Shown here one piece after another: positions 25,766-33,770 of a stretch of DNA of 64,000 nt. The notes beneath the pieces were generated by a model. It saw only the letters and a list, made by a program, of their open reading frames with translations. It ran no database searches and was not told where the DNA came from. How positions within the stretch are numbered: position 1 is the first letter of the stretch; each line of letters starts with the position of its first letter. Made by a program: the position numbers and the translations under genes. This DNA comes from Streptomyces akebiae (GTDB lineage Bacteria > Actinomycetota > Actinomycetes > Streptomycetales > Streptomycetaceae). The stretch is from assembly GCF_019599145.1 (NCBI RefSeq), contig NZ_CP080647.1, forward strand, positions 1,612,001 to 1,676,000. The letters run 5' to 3'.

Positions 25766-27160
25766 TCAGGACAGACCGGCAAGTCGGAGCAGGAGTGCTT
25801 TCACATCGGTGGCCGCCACCCGGTCACCGACGGCTCGGGGGGTGGAGCAGATGATGAGCGGACCGTCGTCGTCGCTCGCGGGAAGGCGGCCGTGGCTGCC
25901 GCGAATAGGTGAGGGGTCCAGCGGCACGACCGCCATGCGGTAGCGCAGGCCGAGTTTCTTGCGGGCCAGTGCCGTGGCCGCCTTGAACTTCACCCACGGG
26001 TCGAGCGGGTCCATGAACAGCTCGACCGGGTCGTAGCCGGGTTTGCGATGGATCTCGACGGTGCGTGCGAAGTCGGGCGCGCGGTCGTCGTCGAGCCAGT
26101 AGTAGTACGTGAACCAGGCGTCCGGCTCCGCGACGGCGACGAACTCGCCGGAGCGTGGATGGTCGAGGTGATGGGCCTTCTTGCCCTCGTCGTCGAGGAG
26201 TTGATCGATCCCGGGCAGGTCCATGAGGGCTTCCCTGGTGGCGTCCAGGTCCTCGGCGCGGCGCACGTACACATGGGCGATCTGGTGGTCGGCGACCGCG
26301 AAGGCCCGTGAGGCCATCGGGTCGAGGTACTCCATGCCGTCCTGGGTGTGCACGTCGAGGAGGCCGGCGCGGCGCAGGGCGCGGTTGATGTCGACGGGGC
26401 GGTCGGCGCGGGTGATGCCGTACTCGGAGAGCGCGACGACGGTACGGCCCTGCGCGCGGGCGTCGTCGAGGAGGGGCGCCACGGCCCTGTCCAGGTCGGC
26501 GGCGGCCTTCAGGGAGCGCGGGTCGTCGGGGCCGTAGCGCTGCAGGTCGTAGTCGAGGTGGGGGAGGTAGCAGAGCGCCAGGTCGGGATGGCGGGTGCGG
26601 AGGACATGGCGGGTCGCGTCGATGATCCAGCGGCTGGAGACCAGGTCGGCGCCCGGTCCCCAGAAGTGGAACAGGGGGAACGTGCCGAGTTCGGCGGTGA
26701 GTTCGTCGTGCAGGGCCGGGGGGCGGGTGTAGCAGTCGGGTTCCTTGCGGCCGTCGGAGTAGTAGATCGGGCGGGGGGTGACGGTGATGTCGGTGTCGGC
26801 GCCCATGGCGTACCACCAGCAGATGTTGGCGACCGTGTAGCCGGGGTGGGCGCGGCGGGCGGCGTCCCAGAGTCTGTCGCCGGCGACGAGCCCGTTGTGC
26901 TGGCGCCACAGCAGGACGTCACCGAGTTCGCGGAAGTACCAGCCGTTGCCGACGATGCCGTGCTCGGCGGGGAGCGTGCCGGTCAGGAAGGTGGACTGGG
27001 CGGCGCAGGTGACGGCGGGCAGGACGGTGCCGAGCGGGGCCCGGGAGCCGGACCGGCCGAGGGCCTTGAGGTGGGGCATGTGGTCGAGGAGACGGGGGGT
27101 GAGGCCGACGACGTCCAGGACGAGGAGAGGGGTGGGCCCGGCGTCGGGTTGCGGGGTCAT
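25766..27160 (-). CDS. Alkaline phosphatase-superfamily phosphodiesterase, EboF-like
   Basis: 464 residues of the nucleotide pyrophosphatase/phosphodiesterase fold. The metal-binding Asp is in LLVLDVVGL, the nucleophile Thr in LPAVTCAAQSTFLTGTLP near 50, and further metal ligands in ALCYLPHLDYDLQ and VADHQIAHVY. There is no signal peptide. Position directly after EboE (16-bp gap) identifies it as the phosphatase member of the ebo cluster, a set implicated in moving metabolite precursors towards the cell exterior in cyanobacteria. Its substrate here is unknown. Confidence 0.85.
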   Translation of the reverse strand: MTPQPDAGPTPLLVLDVVGLTPRLLDHMPHLKALGRSGSRAPLGTVLPAVTCAAQSTFLTGTLPAEHGIVGNGWYFRELGDVLLWRQHNGLVAGDRLWDAARRAHPGYTVANICWWYAMGADTDITVTPRPIYYSDGRKEPDCYTRPPALHDELTAELGTFPLFHFWGPGADLVSSRWIIDATRHVLRTRHPDLALCYLPHLDYDLQRYGPDDPRSLKAAADLDRAVAPLLDDARAQGRTVVALSEYGITRADRPVDINRALRRAGLLDVHTQDGMEYLDPMASRAFAVADHQIAHVYVRRAEDLDATREALMDLPGIDQLLDDEGKKAHHLDHPRSGEFVAVAEPDAWFTYYYWLDDDRAPDFARTVEIHRKPGYDPVELFMDPLDPWVKFKAATALARKKLGLRYRMAVVPLDPSPIRGSHGRLPASDDDGPLIICSTPRAVGDRVAATDVKALLLRLAGLS

Positions 27161-27176
27161 GGCTGCTCCTCGGGGT

Positions 27177-28346
27177 TCACGGCAGCTCCTTGAGTCCGAG
27201 GTCTGTCAACAGGTCGCGGGCCAGGGCGAGTTCGGCGGCGATGCCGTCGGCGAGCTGGGCGCGGGTGCTGGGACGCAGTGCGGTGGGCAGGGCCTGCCAG
27301 GTGTAGGTCTCGACCTCCAGATGGCGGGTGAGGGGGTGGGCGCCGCCGACCAGGTGGGCCAGGGCGGCCTTGAGGACGGGGAGTGTGGAGGTGAGGGGCG
27401 CGGCGGGGGCCGCGTGGAGCGGGACGTGGAAGTGGGCGCGCCAGGGGGAGGCGTCGGGCAGCGTGTCGCCCGTGAGGGCCTCGCCCAGGTCGTCGGTGCC
27501 GCGCAGGCCGGCGGCGGTGGAGGTGCGGGTCTGGTGCAGGAAGCGGGGCTCGTCGAAGGCGGCGAGGGCGTCGCGGACCTCGGGGAGGTGGGGGTGTTCG
27601 GCGTGCAGGGCGGCCGAGAGCTGGGATTTGACGAGGGGGACACGGGCTCGGGTGAGCGCGTCCAGGGCGGTGTGCGGGTCTTCGAAGGAGGTGGCGAGGT
27701 GGCAGGTGTCGACGCAGATGCCGATGCGGTCGTGGCCGATGTCGGTCAGGGGGCCGATGGCGTCGGCGGTGGTCTCGACCGTGCAGCCCGGTTCGGGTTC
27801 CAGGCCGATGCGGATGGAGCGGCCGGTCAGTTCGGCCACGACGTCGAGCCGTTCGGCGAGGGTGCGCAGGGCTGTGTGGGACAGGGCGGCGCGGGTGTCG
27901 TCGTAGGCGGTGCGCCAGGCCAGGGGCAGGGTGGAGATGGTGCCCTCGGTGACGTCGTCCGGGAGGAGTTGGGCGAGCACCCGGGCGAGGGAGGTGGTGT
28001 GGTCGAGGCGCTCGGGGTCGGCCCAGTCCGGCCGGTAGACGCGGTACTTGACCTCTTCGGCGCCGAAGCCCTGGTAGGGGAAGCCGTTGAGGGTGACCAC
28101 TTCGAGGCCGCGCCGGTCGAGTTCGGTGCGCAGGCCGCGCAGCGCGGACGGGTCGGTCACCAGGGCCGCGGCGGCGTCCCTGGCCAGCCACAGGCCGATG
28201 CCGAGGCGGTCGCGGCCGAGGCGGCGGCGTACGGGCTCGCAGTGGTCGCGGAGCTGGGCGAGGACGCCGTCGAGGGTCTCGGCCGGGTGCACGTTGGTGC
28301 AGTAGGCGAGGTGGACGGTGGAGCCGTCGGGGTGGCGGAAGCGCAT
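27177..28346 (-). CDS. eboE: Metabolite traffic protein EboE (TIM barrel)
   Basis: 389 residues, recognised as EboE: it begins HLAYCTNVHPAETLDGVLAQ, and has LNGFPYQGFGAEEVKYRVYR, TLPLAWRTAYDD, LEPEPGCTVETT and ICVDTCHLATSFE. These fit the xylose-isomerase-like TIM barrel with its metal ligands. It lies 3 bp after the EboB gene. In the ebo literature the enzyme's reaction is not established, though the operon is linked to export of natural-product precursors; that is known for the family and not shown here. Confidence 0.9.
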   Translation of the reverse strand: MRFRHPDGSTVHLAYCTNVHPAETLDGVLAQLRDHCEPVRRRLGRDRLGIGLWLARDAAAALVTDPSALRGLRTELDRRGLEVVTLNGFPYQGFGAEEVKYRVYRPDWADPERLDHTTSLARVLAQLLPDDVTEGTISTLPLAWRTAYDDTRAALSHTALRTLAERLDVVAELTGRSIRIGLEPEPGCTVETTADAIGPLTDIGHDRIGICVDTCHLATSFEDPHTALDALTRARVPLVKSQLSAALHAEHPHLPEVRDALAAFDEPRFLHQTRTSTAAGLRGTDDLGEALTGDTLPDASPWRAHFHVPLHAAPAAPLTSTLPVLKAALAHLVGGAHPLTRHLEVETYTWQALPTALRPSTRAQLADGIAAELALARDLLTDLGLKELP

Positions 28347-28349
28347 CGG

Positions 28350-29198
28350 TCACTCACCGCCGCGCAGGATGCTGTTGCCCTCGTGCGTGGCGTCCGTCGC
28401 GGTGACGTCGAGGTCGAGCCGGCCGCTGAGTCCGTAGAAGGCGACCGGGTTGCGCCACAGCACGAGGTCGACGTCGTCCTCGTCGAAGCCGGCGTCGAGC
28501 AGGGCGTCGGCCACCTTGCGGGTCTTCAGGGGGTCGCTTCTGCCCCAGTCGGCGGCGGAGTTGACCAGCACCTTCTCCGGCCCGAACTTCTTGAGGACGG
28601 CGACCATGCGCTCCTCGTCCATCTTGGTGTCCGGGTAGACGGAGAAGCCGAGCCAGGCGCCGCTGTCCCTGGCCTCCTCGACGGTGGTCTCGTTGAGGTG
28701 GTCGAGCAGCACCCGCTCGACGGGCAGGGCGGACGCCCGTACGACGTCGAGGGTGCGGCGCAGACCGGCGAGCTTGTCCCGGTGGGGGGTGTGGACGAGG
28801 GCGGGCAGGCCGTGGTCGGCGGCCAGCTGAAGCTGGTGTTCGAGCGCGTGGTCCTCGGCCGGGGTCATGGAGTCGTAGCCGATCTCGCCGACCGCCACGA
28901 CCCGGTCCTTGAGCAGGTAGCGGGGCAGCAGGTCCAGCACAGGGGTGCACCGCGGGTCGTTCGCCTCCTTGGGGTTGAGGGCGAGGGCGCAGTGGTGGGC
29001 GATGCCGTACTGGGCGGCGCGGAAGGGTTCCCAGCCGAGCAGGGAGTCGAAGTAGTCGACGAAGGAGTTCGGCGACGTGCGGGGCTGTCCCAGCCAGAAG
29101 GCCGGTTCCACGACCGCGCGGACGCCCGCCGCGTGCATCGCCTCGTAGTCGTCGGTGGTGCGTGACGTCATGTGGATGTGGGGGTCGAAGATGCGCAT
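28350..29198 (-). CDS. TatD-family metal-dependent hydrolase, EboB-like
   Basis: 282 residues. The amidohydrolase metal motif is in MRIFDPHIHMTSR, followed by GEIGYDS, LVHTPHRDK with the next His, LLDHLNETT, and VNSAADWGRSDPL with the final Asp. This is the TatD-like member of the ebo cluster. Its ATG overlaps the EboA stop (ATGA), and EboE follows by 3 bp. The bulk of the longer open frame upstream is a shadow of EboA, so the start at 29198 is firm. Confidence 0.88.
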   Translation of the reverse strand: MRIFDPHIHMTSRTTDDYEAMHAAGVRAVVEPAFWLGQPRTSPNSFVDYFDSLLGWEPFRAAQYGIAHHCALALNPKEANDPRCTPVLDLLPRYLLKDRVVAVGEIGYDSMTPAEDHALEHQLQLAADHGLPALVHTPHRDKLAGLRRTLDVVRASALPVERVLLDHLNETTVEEARDSGAWLGFSVYPDTKMDEERMVAVLKKFGPEKVLVNSAADWGRSDPLKTRKVADALLDAGFDEDDVDLVLWRNPVAFYGLSGRLDLDVTATDATHEGNSILRGGE

Positions 29199-29902
29199 CA
29201 GGACTCCTCGCCGTCGAGGCCGTGCTCGGCGGCCGGTGGGGGCGCGGTCAGGGCCAGGACGCGGTACAGGTCCTCGGGTACGGAACGGCCCGCGGCGGTG
29301 CGCTCCTCGGCGAAGGCGCGGAGCATCCGGGCGAGTTCGGTGTCGCCCCGGGCACGGCGGGCCAGGTCGGCGACCTCGTCGACGCGCACGCCGGCGAACA
29401 GGCATTTGAGGACGGCCTGCCGCCACGGGTGCGGGGCCAGCCTGCGGGCGCCGTACGGGCCGAGGGCGGCGGCGACGAGGCGGGTGTCGTTGGTGCGCAG
29501 GGCGTCCTCGACGAGGTGCAGCGCCTCGGGGCCCGGCACGAGGTGGGGCAGCGCGTGCAGGACCGCGCGGCGTTCGTCGGCGGTGCCCTGGCGGTAGACC
29601 CGGGTGAGCGCGTCGGTGTCGGCGCGGGCCGCGTGCAGGATCAGGACGCGGACGGCGTCGGCGTGCTCGGTGCCGCAGCGCCTGCCCGCCTCGGCGAGGC
29701 GCAACTCCCACGCGGAGATCGGCCCGTGGCTGTCCGGGTGATCGGCGGCCTCGTCCAGCGCCCGGCCCAGCCAGGCGTGGGCGGCGCCCGTGAGATGGGC
29801 GTCCAGGTGGCGGCGCAGGTCGGCGAGGGCGGTGTGGGCCGGGTGGTGGGCCGGGTGGGCCTGACCGGTCGTCTGCGCGGCCGGGGTGTGGTGGTGGATC
29901 AC
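29198..29902 (-). CDS. EboA-like protein
   Basis: 234 residues, mostly alpha-helical with Ala/Leu/Arg-rich repeats reminiscent of HEAT-type packing (WELRLAEAGRRCGTEHADAV, and LGPYGARRLAPHPWRQAVLK, which is characteristic of EboA). No catalytic motif is seen, so it is probably a structural or scaffold partner. GTG 29902 overlaps the stop of the TIM-barrel gene (GTGA), and its own stop overlaps the EboB start. This confirms the reading and shows a tightly coupled operon. Confidence 0.8.
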   Translation of the reverse strand: MIHHHTPAAQTTGQAHPAHHPAHTALADLRRHLDAHLTGAAHAWLGRALDEAADHPDSHGPISAWELRLAEAGRRCGTEHADAVRVLILHAARADTDALTRVYRQGTADERRAVLHALPHLVPGPEALHLVEDALRTNDTRLVAAALGPYGARRLAPHPWRQAVLKCLFAGVRVDEVADLARRARGDTELARMLRAFAEERTAAGRSVPEDLYRVLALTAPPPAAEHGLDGEES

Positions 29903-31026
29903 GAGCTGCTCCCGGGAAGGGCGGTGCGGCCGGACGTGTCGTCGTGGCGGAGGGTGAGGGACTGTTCGAGGAAGGAGAGCGACTGCTCGGCGAAGTGCGG
30001 GCCCGCGTGGGAGTGACGGGGCAGTTCGACGACGGTCAGGCCCCGGTGGTCGACGGCGGCGAGCGCCGCGAGGACGGGCGGGAAGTCGATCTCGCCCTCG
30101 CCGAGGGGGAGGTGTTCGTGGACACCGCGGCGCATGTCCTCGATCTGCACATGGCGCAGCCAGGGCGCGGCGGCGCGGACGCAGTCGGCCGGAGGGAGGG
30201 GTTCGAGGCACTGGCAGTGGCCGATGTCGAGGGTGAGGCCGAGCACGGCGGGGCTGTCGAGGGCGGCGCGGAGGCGGTGGAAGTCGGCGAGCGTGGCGAG
30301 GAGGTGACCGGGTTCGGGTTCGATCGCGAGGGGAACACCGGCGGCGGTGGCGGCGTCGAGGACGGGGGCGAGTGCGTCGGGGAGACGTTTCCAGGCGGTG
30401 TCCTCGTCCGTGCCCGGTGGGGTGACCCCGCTGAAGCAGTGCACGGCGTGGGCGCCGAGGTCGGCCGCGACGCGCACGGCACGGACGAGCAGGTCGGCCC
30501 GGCGGGCGCGGTCGTCCGGGTCGGGGTCCAGGAGTGTGGGGCCGTGTTTGCGGCGCGGGTCCAGCACATAACGGGCGCCGGTCTCCACGGTGACGGACAG
30601 ACCGAGCTCGTCCAGCCGCCGGGAGAGCCGCCGGGTCCGGGCGGCGAGGTCGGGGGCGAGCGGGTCGAGATGCATGTGGTCGAGCGTGAGACCGACCCCG
30701 TCGTAGCCGAGGTCGGCGAGGAGGGCGAGCGCGTCGTCGAGCCGGAGGTCGGCGAGGCCGTTGGTGCCGTAGCCGAAGGAGAGGGGGGTGGTCGGGGAGG
30801 TGACGGTCGGGGCGGTCGGGGCGGTCGGGGCGGTCGGGGCGGTCGGCTGAGGTGACTCGGACGGCTGGGAGGAGGTGTGGAGTGACCGGGAGGACAGAGG
30901 CGGTGGGGAGGGCTGGAGTGGCCGGGAGGGCAGAGGCGGTCGGGGCGTGTGCGGCGGACGGGGTGAGCGAGCGGCTTCGGCGGCCGCGTCGGCGTCGGCC
31001 CGCCCTCGACGACGGCCCCCGCTCAT
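29899..31026 (-). CDS. Sugar-phosphate isomerase/epimerase-like TIM barrel with low-complexity N-terminus
   Basis: 375 residues from ATG 31026, which overlaps the stop of the inositol-phosphate-synthase-like gene (ATGA). The first 85 residues are Pro/Ser/Arg-rich with a run of PTA repeats. The barrel begins at LSFGYGTNGLADLRLDD, and LDHMHLDPLAP, IEPEPGHLLATLADF, TLDIGHCQCLE and VQIEDMRRGVHEHLPLG follow, giving the expected metal ligands (E, D, H, E). The disordered N-terminal extension is unusual for this fold; translation could also begin nearer residue 80. An EboC (UbiA) gene is not present in this slot. Confidence 0.82.
   Translation of the reverse strand: MSGGRRRGRADADAAAEAARSPRPPHTPRPPLPSRPLQPSPPPLSSRSLHTSSQPSESPQPTAPTAPTAPTAPTVTSPTTPLSFGYGTNGLADLRLDDALALLADLGYDGVGLTLDHMHLDPLAPDLAARTRRLSRRLDELGLSVTVETGARYVLDPRRKHGPTLLDPDPDDRARRADLLVRAVRVAADLGAHAVHCFSGVTPPGTDEDTAWKRLPDALAPVLDAATAAGVPLAIEPEPGHLLATLADFHRLRAALDSPAVLGLTLDIGHCQCLEPLPPADCVRAAAPWLRHVQIEDMRRGVHEHLPLGEGEIDFPPVLAALAAVDHRGLTVVELPRHSHAGPHFAEQSLSFLEQSLTLRHDDTSGRTALPGSSS
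30804..30846. repeat. 9-bp tandem repeat inside a coding region
   Basis: Four exact copies of cggtcgggg plus a partial fifth. On the minus strand they encode the PTA repeats at the end of the low-complexity N-terminus of the TIM-barrel protein. Copy number is likely to vary between strains. Confidence 0.9.
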
Positions 31027-32207
31027 CGGGTCTCCTCGTGCGGCGTCGGATGCTGACCGGCACCGGGCTCGCCGAGCGGCGGCCCCGCGGCCCGCAGTCG
31101 CTCCGCCAGTCCCGTCAGCTCCGCGTACTGCTCCCCCAGTGCCGCCGGGCTCTCCCCCACCGGGTCCTTGAAGTAGAAGCCCAGCTCGGCCAAGGGGCCG
31201 GTGAGGCCCGCTTCGTGGGCGCGGGCCAGGAGGCGGGCGAGGTCGAGCACCAGGGGAGCGGCGAGGGCGGAGTCGCAGCCCTGCCAGGTGGTCTGAAGGA
31301 CCATCCGGGTGCCGAGGAAGCCCTCGAAGGCGATGTGGTCCCAGGCGGTCTTCCAGTCGCCGAGGGCGGGGACGTCGTCGATGTGGGTCTCGCCCTCGGG
31401 GGTCGCCCCGAGACTGTCGGTCAGGACGCGCTCCTTGCCGGCGTTCTTGGCAGCGGCGGCGGCCGGGTCGGCGAGGGCGGCGCCGTCGCCACCGCCGAGC
31501 AGGTTGGTGCCGGACCACGCCCGGACGGTCAGGGCCCGTTGCGCGAACATCGGGCCCAGGACCGAGCGGAGCAGGGTCTGGCCCGTCTTGCCGTCACGGC
31601 CCGCGTACGGAAGTCCACAGGAGGCGACGAGCGAGGCCAGGGCCGGGTGCTGGAGGCCGGTCGACGGCGTGAAGTTCACGTAGGGGCAGCCGGCGCGCAG
31701 GGCCGCCGCCGCGTAGAGGGAACTCGGGGGCAGTGCCGCGCCGGTGGGCGCCGGTTCCGTGGAGGCGACGTTCACCACCACGGCCCGGGCCAGCCCCCGG
31801 CGTCGTACGAAGTCCTGGATGTCGGCGGCGTGGGAGGAGATCAGCTCGTCGGGGGTCCTGGTGTCGCCGGGGAGGGGGCCGCCGGGCCTGATCTCCCGGT
31901 CGGCGGCGGCCAGTTCGGCTCCGACGGCCACGGGAAGGCCCTGGGGCAGGACGCCCCCGGCCGCGAGGGCTTCGGCACGTTTGGGCAGGGGGCAGTCGAC
32001 CGTGTCGTGGCCGCCGAAGACGAGGGAGGACAGGGGCGGAAGGCGCGTGTCGGCGAAGACAGGGGTCTCGGTGACCATGCCCGTCGGGGTGTGCAGGCCC
32101 GCCGTGACGGCCGCGCAGCCCGCGACGACGGTGGTGGCGACGGAACCCCGTGCCCCGATCAGCCAGACGCCGACGCTGGGTGGGGTGACGGACACGGACG
32201 CGGACAT
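31023..32207 (-). CDS. myo-Inositol-1-phosphate synthase-like protein
   Basis: 394 residues. The NAD-binding start GVWLIGARGSVATTVVAG is the family signature. VNVASTEPAP, YVNFTPSTG, AGRDGKTGQTLLRSVLGPMF, and RAWSGTNLLGGGDG follow the inositol-phosphate synthase pattern, including the Lys-rich active-site area. In ebo clusters such a gene often sits first; it may make a cyclitol phosphate or another cyclised sugar phosphate for the pathway. GAGGAGGCT precedes the ATG. Its stop overlaps the next gene's ATG. Confidence 0.85.
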   Translation of the reverse strand: MSASVSVTPPSVGVWLIGARGSVATTVVAGCAAVTAGLHTPTGMVTETPVFADTRLPPLSSLVFGGHDTVDCPLPKRAEALAAGGVLPQGLPVAVGAELAAADREIRPGGPLPGDTRTPDELISSHAADIQDFVRRRGLARAVVVNVASTEPAPTGAALPPSSLYAAAALRAGCPYVNFTPSTGLQHPALASLVASCGLPYAGRDGKTGQTLLRSVLGPMFAQRALTVRAWSGTNLLGGGDGAALADPAAAAAKNAGKERVLTDSLGATPEGETHIDDVPALGDWKTAWDHIAFEGFLGTRMVLQTTWQGCDSALAAPLVLDLARLLARAHEAGLTGPLAELGFYFKDPVGESPAALGEQYAELTGLAERLRAAGPPLGEPGAGQHPTPHEETR

Positions 32208-32336
32208 GGGCAGCCTCCTCGTCGGGCCAGTGGTGGGAAGGGCCGGGAACCCTCCGTGGGGAAAAGGGAAGGGGAAGGGGCTAGCGAAAGGGGCAAGACG
32301 GCGGGCGGAGGTCCGGCGTCCCCCGCCCGCCGTCGC

Positions 32337-33761
32337 TCAGTCGCCCGGGGGCGAATCCACCCTGTCGGCGGCCCGCGCGGGCAGTTCCTTGATCCGGATG
32401 TCACGGAAGGACACCTGATCGGCGGATCCGTGGTTCTGGATGCCGAAGTGGCCGTCGCGCAGGCTCCGTACCGGATCGGTGTTGGTGAACTCGTTGATCT
32501 TCACGCCGTTGAGCCAGACGCGCAGGCGCTCGCCCTCCACGCGGATCTCGTACGTGTTCCACTCCCCCGGCGGGTTCAGCGCACGGTCGCGCTTGCCGAT
32601 GTCGGCGGAGCGGAAGCCGTAGACGGACCCGGTGGTCCTCTCGGGTACGTCCGTGGCGTCGATCTGGACCTCGTAACCGTTGTTCACGGCCGACCACGGG
32701 TCGTCGGAGGGCGGGAAACCGAGGAAGACACCGGAGTTGTCGTCGCCCGAGGGGCCGGACATCCTCCAGTCGAGCTTCAGGGAGTACGACCCGAAGCTCC
32801 GGTCCGCGTACCAGAGCATGCCCATCCCACCGGACGACGTGATCGTGCCGTCGTCGGACAGGGTGAAGGACCCCGGGCCCGCCTGTCGCCATGCCGCGAG
32901 CGAGTCGGCGGTGCCGTCGAACAGCGGCCGGTAGCCGTTCTCCGGACGGCAGTCGGCCTGGGCCTCGCCGATCGCCCACCGGATGCCGCCCAGCAGGTGC
33001 TGCCGGAAGGCGGGCTCGGCGAAGGACTCCTTGGTGTGGCCACCGCCGGTGTAGAAGGCGCGCCCGCCCCGGTAGTCCTGGCACCAGGCGATCGGATGGT
33101 CGCCGTTCATGGTGCCGCCGCTGTACGACGACTCGTCGAGCGACGCGAGGACATGGGCCCTCTCACGGGGGTTGGAGCGGTAGTCGTACCACTCGTCCGT
33201 GCGGTTCCAGGTGGCGCCCAGATGGGCGGTGGCCGGGTGGGCGTGGTCCTCGACGTCGATCGTCGCGGGCTGGATCGCGGGGTGCGACTGGAAGTACGCG
33301 CCCGCGAGCCCGCCGTAGAAGGCCCAGTCGTACTCGGTGTCGGCGGCCGCGTGGACGCCGACGTAGGCGCCCCCGCGTTTGATGTACCGCTCGAACGCGC
33401 CCTGTTGGGCCGCGTTCAGGACGTCACCGGTCGTGGAGAGGAAGACCACGGCGTCGTAGCGCCCGAGGTTGCGGGCGGTGAAGGCGCCCGCGTCCTCCGT
33501 GGCGTCGACCGCGAAGCCGTGGGCGGCCCCCAGTTCCCGTACGGCCGTGATGCCCTCGGGGATCGAGTCGTGGCGGAAGCCGGCGGTCTTGGAGAAGACC
33601 AGCACCCGGCGCTCCTCCCCGTGCTGCCCCGGACCTCCGGGACCGCCCCGGCCGCCGGAGCCGCCCGCCTCGTCCGACACGGCCGGCCCCGACACGCCGC
33701 CGATCAGCAGGGCGGCGCCACCCAGCGCGGCCCACAGGCGTCCTCGTCCGTTCGTCGGCAT
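32337..33761 (-). CDS. Secreted ThuA + DUF1080 (3-keto-glycoside hydrolase-like) protein
   Basis: 474 residues. A signal peptide (LWAALGGAALLIGGVSGPAV) and a Gly-rich linker precede a ThuA domain (VLVFSKTAGFRHDSIPEGI; GGAYVGVHAAADTEYDW; GRAFYTGGGHTKESF). The C-terminal half is a DUF1080 jelly roll (YRPLFDGTADSLAAWRQAG; NSGVFLGFP; WNTYEIRVEGERLRVWLNGV). ThuA and DUF1080 proteins take part in 3-keto-disaccharide breakdown. It is 9 bp after the secreted sugar dehydrogenase gene, so the pair likely oxidises and then cleaves a sugar outside the cell. Confidence 0.88.
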   Translation of the reverse strand: MPTNGRGRLWAALGGAALLIGGVSGPAVSDEAGGSGGRGGPGGPGQHGEERRVLVFSKTAGFRHDSIPEGITAVRELGAAHGFAVDATEDAGAFTARNLGRYDAVVFLSTTGDVLNAAQQGAFERYIKRGGAYVGVHAAADTEYDWAFYGGLAGAYFQSHPAIQPATIDVEDHAHPATAHLGATWNRTDEWYDYRSNPRERAHVLASLDESSYSGGTMNGDHPIAWCQDYRGGRAFYTGGGHTKESFAEPAFRQHLLGGIRWAIGEAQADCRPENGYRPLFDGTADSLAAWRQAGPGSFTLSDDGTITSSGGMGMLWYADRSFGSYSLKLDWRMSGPSGDDNSGVFLGFPPSDDPWSAVNNGYEVQIDATDVPERTTGSVYGFRSADIGKRDRALNPPGEWNTYEIRVEGERLRVWLNGVKINEFTNTDPVRSLRDGHFGIQNHGSADQVSFRDIRIKELPARAADRVDSPPGD

Positions 33762-33770
33762 GACGCCCCC

